Of a stretch of 14,311 nucleotides of DNA, positions 1 to 5,259 are shown piece by piece. The stretch is from CBDUWP01 sp965370955 (GTDB lineage Bacteria; Planctomycetota; Phycisphaerae; Sedimentisphaerales; Anaerobacaceae): positions 1-14,311 of the forward strand of contig CBDUWP010000040.1 of assembly GCA_965370955.1 (NCBI GenBank), given 5' to 3'. The first letter of the stretch is position 1, and every line of letters starts with the position of its first letter. The notes beneath the pieces are model-generated. The model saw only the letters and a program-made list of their open reading frames with translations. It was not told the origin of the DNA and made no database searches. The translations under genes were made by a program, and so were the position numbers.

Positions 1-192
1 AGAGGTAAAGCGATGAACCCAGTCGACCATCCAATGGGCGGCGGAGAAAGTCGGTCAAATGGTGGACGACATCCTTGTTCGCCAAAGGGTAAGCCGGCAA
101 AGGGCGGCAAGACAAGATCAAAGAATAAACTCTCTAACAAGAGAATCGTAAGAAGACGAAAAAATAAAAGACAAGGTCAACTAGTCCTATAA
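1..192 (+). CDS. rplB: 50S ribosomal protein L2, C-terminal part (truncated by window edge)
   Basis: The window opens in frame inside L2 and reads 63 codons to a TAA. L2 binds 23S rRNA near the peptidyl-transferase centre and bridges the subunits. The visible segment contains the family's C-terminal signature, MNPVDHPMGGGESR, followed by GGRHP, GKPAKGGKTR and IVRRRK. The first histidine of the DHPH motif (E. coli His229) is kept, but the second is methionine. The protein ends in a basic tail, KNKRQGQLVL, longer than the E. coli end. The N-terminal OB-fold and SH3-like domains lie outside the window. It is the first gene of the visible cluster and is followed by an unusually long 291-bp spacer before rpsS. 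Identification is certain; only the 5' end is missing. Confidence 0.97.
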   Translation, partial: RGKAMNPVDHPMGGGESRSNGGRHPCSPKGKPAKGGKTRSKNKLSNKRIVRRRKNKRQGQLVL

Positions 193-322
193 AGGGGCGA
201 TTGGGGTCACAAAACCAATGAGCTAAAAGGTTGGTGATAAGTCCGAAGTTGAGGTCGCCGAAAGGGGCCGTTAAAAGGGCTAAGAGCTAAAAGTTGATGA
301 GCAGGAATAAGAGTAGTAAAAG

Positions 323-335
323 GGCTGAAAAAGCC
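323..335 (+). other. Small hairpin with GAAAA loop
   Basis: GGCT (323-326) pairs with AGCC (332-335) around a GAAAA loop. The stem is only 4 bp, so it is weak by itself, but the same design recurs at 377-388 and, with a longer stem, at 764-778. It sits at the head of one repeat unit in the rplB-rpsS spacer. Confidence 0.4.
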
Positions 336-376
336 AGTGAATTAAAATAGTTAGTAGGTTAATAAGGGTTGATTGA

Positions 377-388
377 GGCTGAAAAGCC
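377..388 (+). other. Small hairpin with GAAA tetraloop
   Basis: GGCT (377-380) pairs with AGCC (385-388) across GAAA, a GNRA-type tetraloop in RNA. It is the second copy of the hairpin at 323-335. A following AGTGAGTTAAAGTGGCT could pair AGCCA with TGGCT instead, giving an alternative 5-bp stem. Confidence 0.4.
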
Positions 389-483
389 AGTGAGTTAAAG
401 TGGCTAATAGAAAAACTGGTTGACAGCAATGTTGACTTTAAGATTGTAGTGTTTAATATTGTGCATAAAAGGAATGTTGTTGA

Positions 484-747
484 ATGAGTAGATCGCTGAA
501 AAAAGGGCCGTTTGTTGACGAAAAGCTGTATATCAAAGTGAACAAGCAAATAGAGGTTGGGTCGCATGACCCAATCAAAACATGGGCTAGAAGATGTACT
601 ATTATTCCAGAATTCGTCGGCTATACCTTTATGGTGCATAATGGCAAAATCTTTAAAAAAGTGTTGGTTACCGAAGATATGGTAGGGCATAAGCTCGGTG
701 AGTTCTCACTGACTAGAACCTTTAAAGGCCATTCGGGCAGGAAATAA
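484..747 (+). CDS. rpsS: 30S ribosomal protein S19
   Basis: S19 sits in the head of the small subunit, contacts S13 and touches the A-site finger and the P-site tRNA region. The 87-residue product starts with MSRSLKKGPFVD, the canonical S19 N-terminus, which fixes the ATG at 484. It continues with the family motifs IKTWARRCTIIPEFVGYTFMVHNG and KLGEFSLTRTFKGHSG, interrupted only by ordinary variation. Length is close to the usual 92 residues. An AGGA about 11 bases upstream is a weak ribosome-binding site. It follows the long repeat-filled spacer after rplB and precedes rplV by 53 bp, the normal S10-operon order. No oddities are visible in the protein itself. Confidence 0.98.
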   Translation: MSRSLKKGPFVDEKLYIKVNKQIEVGSHDPIKTWARRCTIIPEFVGYTFMVHNGKIFKKVLVTEDMVGHKLGEFSLTRTFKGHSGRK

Positions 748-763
748 CGATAATAATATATTT

Positions 764-778
764 GCTGCGAAAAGCAGC
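764..778 (+). other. Hairpin with GAAAA loop upstream of rplV
   Basis: GCTGC (764-768) pairs perfectly with GCAGC (774-778) around a GAAAA loop, 22 bases before the rplV start. No T-run follows, so it is not an intrinsic terminator. It shares its loop with the hairpin at 323-335. Its position between rpsS and rplV suggests a leader structure or a processing site, but that is inference. Confidence 0.45.
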
Positions 779-800
779 TGATTATGTAGAGATATGAGCT

Positions 801-1349
801 ATGTTGAGCATAAATAAATTTAATGAATGTTGCGGTCAAGGACAGTTGAATACTGATACGATTGCTAATCAACTCGTCAGAGGCGGCTTAAATAAAAAAG
901 AGGCTGTCGCGGCTGTGGGTAATTGGAAAAAAGGCTTGTTGAATCCAAAGCCAAAGCTTGAAGATATCCAAAAACTCGCTTCACTGTTCTCGGTTGATGT
1001 AAAAGGTCTGTCGGACTGGAAGTCAAGTTGTATGTATGCTCCATATTCAGCCAGAAAAGCACGACTGGTTACTGCCTTGATTGCCGGACGATCTGTTCAA
1101 GAAGCTCTGGATATACTGAAATTTACAAACAAAAGAGCGACTGAGCTAGTTACAAAAGCTCTGAAAGCTGCTATTACAAATGCTGATGAACAACAGGCTG
1201 ATGTTGATAGGCTCTATATCTGTGAAGCCAGAGTTGATGACGCTGGAATAAGAATCGGAACAAAAAGATGGATTGCTAAAGACAGAGGCAGAGCACATGC
1301 TATCCGTAAAAAAGCTTGCCATATCCATATTAAAGTGACTGAAATCTAA
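801..1349 (+). CDS. rplV: 50S ribosomal protein L22 with N-terminal helix-turn-helix-like extension
   Basis: L22 lines the polypeptide exit tunnel and binds all 23S rRNA domains. The L22 fold occupies residues about 76-182. It starts at YAPYSARKARLV (equivalent to the usual YxRISPRKARLV), continues through RSVQEALDILKFTNKRA, and ends with the tunnel-loop segment RWIAKDRGRAHAIRKK. Typical L22 is about 110 residues, while this frame is 182. Residues 1-75 are extra. The part from TIANQLVRGGL through NWKKGLLNP to KLEDIQKLASLFSVDVKGL resembles helices 2-5 of an XRE/Cro-type domain (the WxxGxxNPxxxxLxxLAxxFxVxxxxL pattern). The ATG at 801 has only a weak GAG upstream. A second start, ATG 1032, has GGAAG 9 bases before it and would yield a 105-residue bare L22. 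Identity of the L22 part is certain; the extension's role is unknown. Confidence 0.95.
   Translation: MLSINKFNECCGQGQLNTDTIANQLVRGGLNKKEAVAAVGNWKKGLLNPKPKLEDIQKLASLFSVDVKGLSDWKSSCMYAPYSARKARLVTALIAGRSVQEALDILKFTNKRATELVTKALKAAITNADEQQADVDRLYICEARVDDAGIRIGTKRWIAKDRGRAHAIRKKACHIHIKVTEI
1018..1034 (+). promoter_or_regulatory. Candidate internal ribosome-binding site and ATG within rplV
   Basis: GGAAG at 1018-1022 lies 9 bases before an in-frame ATG at 1032-1034 (Met78), right at the boundary between the N-terminal extension and the L22 fold. Spacing and sequence are better than those at the upstream ATG 801. It may allow a short L22 form, or be chance, since the bases also encode DWKSSC. Confidence 0.35.
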
Positions 1350-1366
1350 AGTAAACGAGAGTTATT

Positions 1367-2077
1367 ATGGGTCAAAAAGTATCACCAATTGGTTTTAGAA
1401 CTGGTATAACGCGACCGTGGGCTAGCGTTTGGTTTGCAAATAAAGCTGACTACGGTAATTTTCTCGTAGAGGATCAAAAAATCAGAGATTATATCGATGC
1501 TAAGTATAATCGAAAAATGCCTAAAGGGGCTATTGCTGAAATCAATATCATTCGTAACAGAAATGAAGTAAAAATCACTTTGCATAGCGGCAGACCGGGT
1601 ATCGTTATTGGCCCAAGAGGGGCTGAAGTCGAAAACCTAAACGCTGAACTGCAAAAACTGACAGGTAAAAAAATAAACGTTAATGTTGTTGAAATAAAAG
1701 AACCGGATCTCTCAGCTAAATTGGTTGCAGAAGCTGTTGCTGAAATGATCGGCAAAAGATCAGCTTTTAGACGTACCATGAAACAACGATGCGAAGCTGC
1801 TATGAATGCCGGAGCTAAAGGGGTTAAAATCCTGTGCAGCGGAAGGCTGGCAGGGGCTGAAATGGCGAGAAAAGAAATGCAAAAACTCGGCAGTGTTCCT
1901 CTACATACGCTGGATGCAAATGTTGATTATGGTACGGCAACGGCCAGAACGACATACGGTGCAATTGGTATCAAGGTTTGGATCCATAAAGGAAAGTTCG
2001 GCGAAGAATTAGTCGCCAATAGAACCAGAAGAAGACCTCCAAGGCAACAATTTGGCGGAGGCGGCAGGGGCCGCTAG
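1367..2077 (+). CDS. rpsC: 30S ribosomal protein S3
   Basis: S3 sits at the mRNA entry tunnel of the small subunit and takes part in mRNA unwinding. The 236-residue product starts MGQKVSPIGFRTGITRPW, the standard N-terminus. The KH domain is visible with its GxxG-type loop at IGPRG (residues 81-85), followed by the C-terminal S3 domain with KGVKILCSGRLAGAEMAR and LHTLDANVDYGTATA-type sequence. It ends in a basic, glycine-rich tail, RRRPPRQQFGGGGRGR. GAGAG upstream of ATG 1367 is a plausible ribosome-binding site, 17 bp after rplV. Length is normal for the family. It is followed by a 234-bp repeat-bearing spacer instead of the usual tight junction with rplP. Confidence 0.98.
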   Translation: MGQKVSPIGFRTGITRPWASVWFANKADYGNFLVEDQKIRDYIDAKYNRKMPKGAIAEINIIRNRNEVKITLHSGRPGIVIGPRGAEVENLNAELQKLTGKKINVNVVEIKEPDLSAKLVAEAVAEMIGKRSAFRRTMKQRCEAAMNAGAKGVKILCSGRLAGAEMARKEMQKLGSVPLHTLDANVDYGTATARTTYGAIGIKVWIHKGKFGEELVANRTRRRPPRQQFGGGGRGR

Positions 2078-2098
2078 GGGCAGATAAAGGGGCGATCC

Positions 2099-2167
2099 TT
2101 GTGCTCTGAGACCAGTGAGCCAAAGAGGGTGATTGTGCTCTGCAAGGTTAGTGGGCTAAATGGGTGA
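2099..2167 (+). repeat. Tandem 34/35-bp repeat in the rpsC-rplP spacer
   Basis: Two adjacent units, 2099-2132 and 2133-2167, both begin TTGTGCTCTG (exact). They end AGTGAGCCAAAGAGGGTGA and AGTGGGCTAAATGGGTGA. The middle differs by a short insertion. The AGTG-GC-AAA-GGGTGA core is the same module as in the rplB-rpsS spacer. The tract is non-coding as far as I can see. Confidence 0.7.
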
Positions 2168-2176
2168 TTGATTGTA

Positions 2177-2303
2177 GTAGAGTAGTTATATGAATATAAA
2201 AGTTAGTTTTTAATACAAAGGGCGTTACATTTGATTTAAGAATTGCCCGGTGAATATGTAGAGTGGTTATATAAAAATACAGTTGAAGTTTTAATATAAA
2301 GGG
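2177..2303 (+). repeat. Duplicated rplP leader (two 46-bp copies 81 bp apart)
   Basis: Copies at 2177-2222 and 2258-2303 align without gaps over 46 bases with about 36 matches. Both open GTAGAGT and end in TTTTAATA then AAAGGG. In the right copy AAAGGG is the ribosome-binding site of rplP, 8 bases before its ATG. The left copy keeps the AAAGGG but no usable start codon follows (TTG-ATT-TAA at most). The left copy therefore looks like a relict duplication of the rplP translation leader. Confidence 0.65.
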
Positions 2304-2311
2304 TTTGAATC

Positions 2312-2731
2312 ATGGCAATGATGCCGAAAAGAGTTAAATATCGCAAAAGCCAACGCGGCAAGATGAAGGGTAATGCCAGCAGAGGTAATTTTGTGGCTTT
2401 TGGTGAATTTGGACTGCAGGCACTCGAAACCAGCTGGATCAATGGTAGGCATATTGAGGCTGGGCGTGTCTCGGCAACGCACTTTTTGAGGCGAGAAGGA
2501 AAAGTCTATATCAGAATCTTCCCGCATAAACCGATTAGCTCGAAGCCATTGGAAGTTAGAATGGGTAAAGGTAAAGGTGACACCGATTATTGGGCAGCTT
2601 GTGTTAAGCCCGGTCATATTCTATTCGAAATCGGTGGTGTCGAAGAAAGTTTGGCTAAGCAAGCTCTCTTGAGAGTGGCTCACAAAATGCCTATTAAATG
2701 TAGATTTGTTAAACGAAGGCATTCGCTGTAA
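2312..2731 (+). CDS. rplP: 50S ribosomal protein L16
   Basis: L16 is a late-assembling large-subunit protein beside the A-site tRNA and the peptidyl-transferase centre. The 139-residue product begins MAMMPKRVKYRKSQRGKMKG and carries the family motifs GEFGLQALE, RREGKVYIRIFPHKP, EVRMGKGKG and the C-terminal RVAHKMPIKCRFVKR. Length matches the family (about 137). AAAGGG at 2298-2303 lies 8 bases before ATG 2312, supporting this start; ATG codons at 2318 and 2321 are possible but less well spaced. The gene lies after an unusual duplicated leader and is followed 17 bp later by rpmC. Nothing is odd in the protein. Confidence 0.98.
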   Translation: MAMMPKRVKYRKSQRGKMKGNASRGNFVAFGEFGLQALETSWINGRHIEAGRVSATHFLRREGKVYIRIFPHKPISSKPLEVRMGKGKGDTDYWAACVKPGHILFEIGGVEESLAKQALLRVAHKMPIKCRFVKRRHSL

Positions 2732-2748
2732 TATAAGGAAAAAGCTTA

Positions 2749-2943
2749 ATGAAGCCCCAGCAATATAGAGAAATGAATCAAGAGGAACAGCAGGAGCGGT
2801 TGGCAGAGCTTCAGAGAAAGCTGTTCGATATTAAAACTCAAACGGTAACTGAAAAGTTAGAAAATACAAAGGTGTTGCAAAATTTGCGACGTGATATCGC
2901 TAGGCTCAAAACGATTATAAATCAGAGCCAAATTTTAGCATAA
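2749..2943 (+). CDS. rpmC: 50S ribosomal protein L29
   Basis: L29 is a small two-helix protein near the polypeptide exit site, where trigger factor and SRP dock. The 64-residue product fits the family length and pattern. A first helix with NQEEQQERLAELQRKLFDIKTQ is followed by the conserved second helix NTKVLQNLRRDIARLKTII. AAGGAAA stands about 10 bases upstream of ATG 2749. It lies between rplP and rpsQ, the standard order. The N-terminus is glutamine- and glutamate-rich, but within normal family variation. Confidence 0.95.
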   Translation: MKPQQYREMNQEEQQERLAELQRKLFDIKTQTVTEKLENTKVLQNLRRDIARLKTIINQSQILA

Positions 2944-2970
2944 GCCATAATTTAATCGAGAAAAGTAAAG

Positions 2971-3237
2971 ATGCAAAACCAAGAACAAAATAAAAAAACT
3001 ACATTGGCTGTTGTTAAAAGCAAAAGCGGCGATAAGAGCATAAAAGTTGTTATCGATTATAAAGTTAAACATCCAAAGTATGGCAAGTTTATCAAACGCA
3101 GAATTGTGCTGGGTGTACATGATGAAAATAATCAGGCGGTCGTTGGGGACTCGGTGGAAGTGACACAATGCAGACCCTACAGCAAAACGAAAAGCTGGAG
3201 ACTTGTTAAAATTGTCGAAAAAACTGTCGTAAAATAA
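2971..3237 (+). CDS. rpsQ: 30S ribosomal protein S17
   Basis: S17 is an OB-fold protein that binds 16S rRNA helix 11 early in small-subunit assembly. The 88-residue product shows the family core: GDKSIKVVIDYKVKHPKYGKFIKRR, then VHDENNQAVVGDSVEVTQCRPYSKTKSWRLVKIVE. The conserved RP-S-K-K-W-R-VE pattern near the C-terminus is clear. About ten N-terminal residues (MQNQEQNKKT) are polar and variable, as is usual. It lies 27 bp after rpmC and 12 bp before rplN, with GAGAAAAG-like purines upstream of ATG 2971. Confidence 0.96.
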   Translation: MQNQEQNKKTTLAVVKSKSGDKSIKVVIDYKVKHPKYGKFIKRRIVLGVHDENNQAVVGDSVEVTQCRPYSKTKSWRLVKIVEKTVVK

Positions 3238-3249
3238 AGGGATTATAAA

Positions 3250-3639
3250 GTGATTCAGCAGGAAACAATGGTGACTATAACTGACAACTCCGGTGTGAAG
3301 TTGGCTCAGTGTATTAAAGTGCTCGGAAGAAGCGGCTCTAGAAAAGGTAAAGCTACTAGGCCTGTCGCGGCTGTGGGTGATATTATTTGTGTGGCTATCA
3401 AAAAATCACTACCTAACTGCCCTTTGGATGATAAAAAAGTTCACAAATGCGTGATTGTGAGAACTAAATATCCAATCAAAAGAGCGGACGGAAGTTATGT
3501 GAGATTTGACAGCAATGCGGCTGTTATGATCGATCCTGAAGGGAATCCTGTCGGAACCAGAATCTTTGGGGCTGTGGCTAGGGAACTTCGGGAAAAAAAC
3601 TATATGAAAATTATTTCACTGGCAAGTGAAGTGGTATAA
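3250..3639 (+). CDS. rplN: 50S ribosomal protein L14 (GTG start)
   Basis: L14 sits at the subunit interface and contacts L19 and helix 44 of 16S rRNA; in bacteria it is also the docking site of the silencing factor RsfS. The start is GTG at 3250, because the product then begins IQQET, the near-invariant L14 N-terminus, and AAAGGG lies upstream at spacing 8-10. Motifs that identify it are TDNSGVKLAQCIKVLG, GDIICVAIKKSLP, KKVHKCVIVRTK, RADGSYVRFDSNAAVMID and GTRIFGAVARELR. Length is 129 residues against the usual 122, owing to a few extra internal residues. It is 12 bp after rpsQ and 14 bp before rplX. Confidence 0.98.
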   Translation: MIQQETMVTITDNSGVKLAQCIKVLGRSGSRKGKATRPVAAVGDIICVAIKKSLPNCPLDDKKVHKCVIVRTKYPIKRADGSYVRFDSNAAVMIDPEGNPVGTRIFGAVARELREKNYMKIISLASEVV

Positions 3640-3653
3640 GGTTGGATTAGTAT

Positions 3654-3989
3654 ATGGCAATACATGTAAAAAAAGGTGATGAAGTTGAGGTGATGTGCGG
3701 TAATAATAAAGGCACTGTTGGTAAGGTGCTGCGAGTTATACCGGATAAAGGCAAAGCCATTGTGCAGGGCGTAAATATTGCGAAAAAGCATATCCGTCCG
3801 ACACAACAAAATCCGCAAGGTGGAAGAATCAGCATTGAGAAGCCTATTGATCTCAGTAATCTTCTGCCGGTAAGCCCGAAAACCTCAAGAGGATCGAGAG
3901 TCCGTTTTGAGATTGATGCAAAAGGAAATAAAAAAAGAGTGGCCGTCGATGGCGGTGAAATTGGAACAGTAAAAAAAGCTAAAAAATAA
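3654..3989 (+). CDS. rplX: 50S ribosomal protein L24
   Basis: L24 is an assembly-initiating protein of the large subunit, located near the exit tunnel. The 111-residue product opens with a KOW motif: HVKKGDEVEVMCGNNKGTVGKVLRV. It continues with the family sequence VQGVNIAKKHIRPTQQNPQGG and ISIEKPIDLSNLLPV. The C-terminal SRVRFEIDAKGNKKRVA is also typical. Length is normal. AAGGTTGGA at the end of the preceding spacer is a plausible ribosome-binding region. It lies between rplN and rplE as in other spc operons. Confidence 0.97.
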   Translation: MAIHVKKGDEVEVMCGNNKGTVGKVLRVIPDKGKAIVQGVNIAKKHIRPTQQNPQGGRISIEKPIDLSNLLPVSPKTSRGSRVRFEIDAKGNKKRVAVDGGEIGTVKKAKK

Positions 3990-4005
3990 ACGACAGGATT
4001 TTTAG

Positions 4006-4560
4006 ATGGCACGTTTGAAAGATTTATATAAATCAAAGATAGTTTCGGAAATGAAGAGCCAATTTGGCTACGCTAATCCGATGGCGATCCCTAAGGTCGA
4101 AAAAATAGTGGTTTCGATGGGGGTAGGTAAAGCTGTTCAGGATAAGAAGTTTATCGAACTGGCTGAAAAAGATTTGGCTATAATTACCGGTCAAAAACCG
4201 AGAATTTGTAAAGCTAAAAAGAGTGTCTCTAATTTTAAGGTAAGAGAAGGTCAAGCGACCGGTTTGATGGTGACACTCAGAGGTATTAGAATGTATGAGT
4301 TCATGGATCGTCTTATCAATCTGGCTATTCCCAGGGTTAGGGACTTTAGAGGTCTCAATCCAAAGGGATTTGACGGTAGAGGCAATTATTCGATGGGCTT
4401 TAACGAACAAAGCGTGTTCCCCGAAATTGATCCAGCTAAGGTGAATTTTCAGCAGGGAATGAATATCACTTTCGTTACGACAGCTGAAACCGATGACGAA
4501 GCTAGAAAAATGCTGGCATTATTTGGAATGCCATTTAAAACAGATGATAAAAATAATTAA
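4006..4560 (+). CDS. rplE: 50S ribosomal protein L5
   Basis: L5 binds 5S rRNA and contacts the P-site tRNA in the central protuberance. The 184-residue product has the family pattern: NPMAIPKVEKIVVSMGVG near residue 25, ITGQKPRICKAKKSVSNFKVREG in the middle, and VTLRGIRMYEFMDRLINLAIPRVRDFRGL. The C-terminus has GNYSMGFNEQSVFPEI and the final MALFGMPF-like end. Length is standard (about 180). CAGGA lies 11 bases before ATG 4006. It is followed by rpsN after 18 bp. Confidence 0.98.
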   Translation: MARLKDLYKSKIVSEMKSQFGYANPMAIPKVEKIVVSMGVGKAVQDKKFIELAEKDLAIITGQKPRICKAKKSVSNFKVREGQATGLMVTLRGIRMYEFMDRLINLAIPRVRDFRGLNPKGFDGRGNYSMGFNEQSVFPEIDPAKVNFQQGMNITFVTTAETDDEARKMLALFGMPFKTDDKNN

Positions 4561-4578
4561 TGAATTTGGAGTGCTTGG

Positions 4579-4767
4579 ATGTCAACCACAGCTCTAGAAA
4601 ACAAGTGTAGAGATCAAAAACAAAAGTTCAGAGTGAGAAAATACACCAGATGTGAATTGTGCGGAAGGTCAAGGGCCGTTTATCGCAAGTTCAAGATTTG
4701 TAGGATTTGCTTTAGAACCTTGGCTAACCAAGGCAAAATACCTGGTGTTAAAAAAGCCAGTTGGTAA
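4579..4767 (+). CDS. rpsN: 30S ribosomal protein S14, zinc-binding (type Z)
   Basis: S14 is a late-assembling protein of the small-subunit head. The 62-residue length and two CxxC pairs (Cys25/Cys28 in CELC and Cys41/Cys44 in CRIC) show the zinc-ribbon form, not the longer zinc-free paralogue. The C-terminus IPGVKKASW matches the family exactly. Cys10 is an extra cysteine outside the ribbon. TTGGAG precedes the ATG at 4579. The use of the zinc form fits Cys-containing S4 and L36 encoded later in the same cluster. It is followed by a 93-bp spacer with a GCCGG/CCGGC inverted repeat. Confidence 0.97.
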   Translation: MSTTALENKCRDQKQKFRVRKYTRCELCGRSRAVYRKFKICRICFRTLANQGKIPGVKKASW

Positions 4768-4779
4768 ACGATTGTAAAA

Positions 4780-4816
4780 GCCGGTAGCTATTATAGTGTT
4801 ATGATGAAAAGCCGGC
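4780..4816 (+). other. Inverted repeat in the rpsN-rpsH spacer
   Basis: GCCGG (4780-4784) is complementary to CCGGC (4812-4816) across a 27-base AT-rich loop. AAAAGCCGG is also a direct repeat here (4777-4785 and 4808-4815 region), echoing the AAAAGCCAG words of the rplB-rpsS spacer. In E. coli S8 regulates the spc operon by binding mRNA near rplX-rplE; whether this element plays such a part for rpsH is unknown. Confidence 0.35.
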
Positions 4817-4860
4817 GAACTAATGTCGAACTATTTGAAAGAATATGAGAAACATATATT

Positions 4861-5259
4861 ATGAGTTTAAGTGATCCAATAGCTGATATGCTGACAAGAG
4901 TAAGAAATGCAGCGAGAGTTGGCAAAGAATCGGTGGTTATTAAGGCTTCCAAAATTTGTCAAGGCATCGCAGTGGTGCTCAAGGAAGAAGGATATATTGT
5001 TGATTTCGATTGTATCGACAATGGCAATCAGGGAATTATCAAGGTTACCCTGAAATATGATCAATATGGACGATCAGTCATAGATACTATCGATAGAGTC
5101 AGCAAACCCGGCAGACGAATTTATTCGCCTGTTAATGAGCTGCCTCGTGTCATGAATGGAATGGGTATCGTTATTGTTTCTACAAGTAACGGTGTAATAA
5201 GTGATAAAAAATGTCGTCAAGCGAAAATTGGCGGCGAAATACTTTGTACGGTGAGCTAA
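4861..5259 (+). CDS. rpsH: 30S ribosomal protein S8
   Basis: S8 binds the central domain of 16S rRNA and, in enterobacteria, represses its own operon. The 132-residue product starts SLSDPIADMLTRVRNA, the canonical N-terminus, and ends with the strong C-terminal signature STSNGVISDKKCRQAKIGGE. The middle has VLKEEGYIVDF and RVSKPGRRIYSPVNELPRV. The usual final tryptophan is replaced by a TVS ending. The upstream ribosome-binding site is weak (GAGAAAC). The stop codon TAA abuts the rplF ATG directly, which suggests translational coupling. Confidence 0.98.
   Translation: MSLSDPIADMLTRVRNAARVGKESVVIKASKICQGIAVVLKEEGYIVDFDCIDNGNQGIIKVTLKYDQYGRSVIDTIDRVSKPGRRIYSPVNELPRVMNGMGIVIVSTSNGVISDKKCRQAKIGGEILCTVS

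Larger units (their letters stand above)
191..410 (+). repeat. Degenerate repeat array in the rplB-rpsS spacer
   Basis: This non-coding spacer is poor in C and built of imperfect units. AAAGGGGC occurs at 191 and 261, and AAAAGGGC at about 319. GAGCTAAAAG occurs exactly at 220-229 and 284-293. The last two units share GGCTGAAA(A)AGCCAGTGA followed by TTAAA (322-356 and 376-410). A loose consensus for the core is AGTGAGCTAAAAGGGTGA. The same core recurs in the rpsC-rplP spacer (2099-2167), and ATAAAGGGGCGAT is identical at 189-201 and 2084-2096. No open frame of protein-like composition covers it. The remaining spacer, 411-483, is AT-rich; it has a weak AGGA before the rpsS start and nothing else I can name. 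Confidence 0.6.

Noticed and set aside
193..483. CRISPR-like array or a decayed gene in the rplB-rpsS spacer
   Set aside because: Repeat units are degenerate, of unequal length and without unique spacers; translation in all frames meets frequent stops and shows no similarity to a ribosomal protein.
280..690. 136-residue minus-strand open frame over the rplB-rpsS spacer and rpsS
   Set aside because: Its sequence is a Phe/Ser/Thr/His-rich antisense shadow; half of it lies opposite rpsS, and it shows no recognisable family or ribosome-binding site.
3647..4036. 129-residue minus-strand frame opposite rplX, and similar long antisense frames opposite rplE, rplF and rpoA
   Set aside because: Each mirrors a well-supported ribosomal or rpoA gene and has shadow-type composition; none has independent support.
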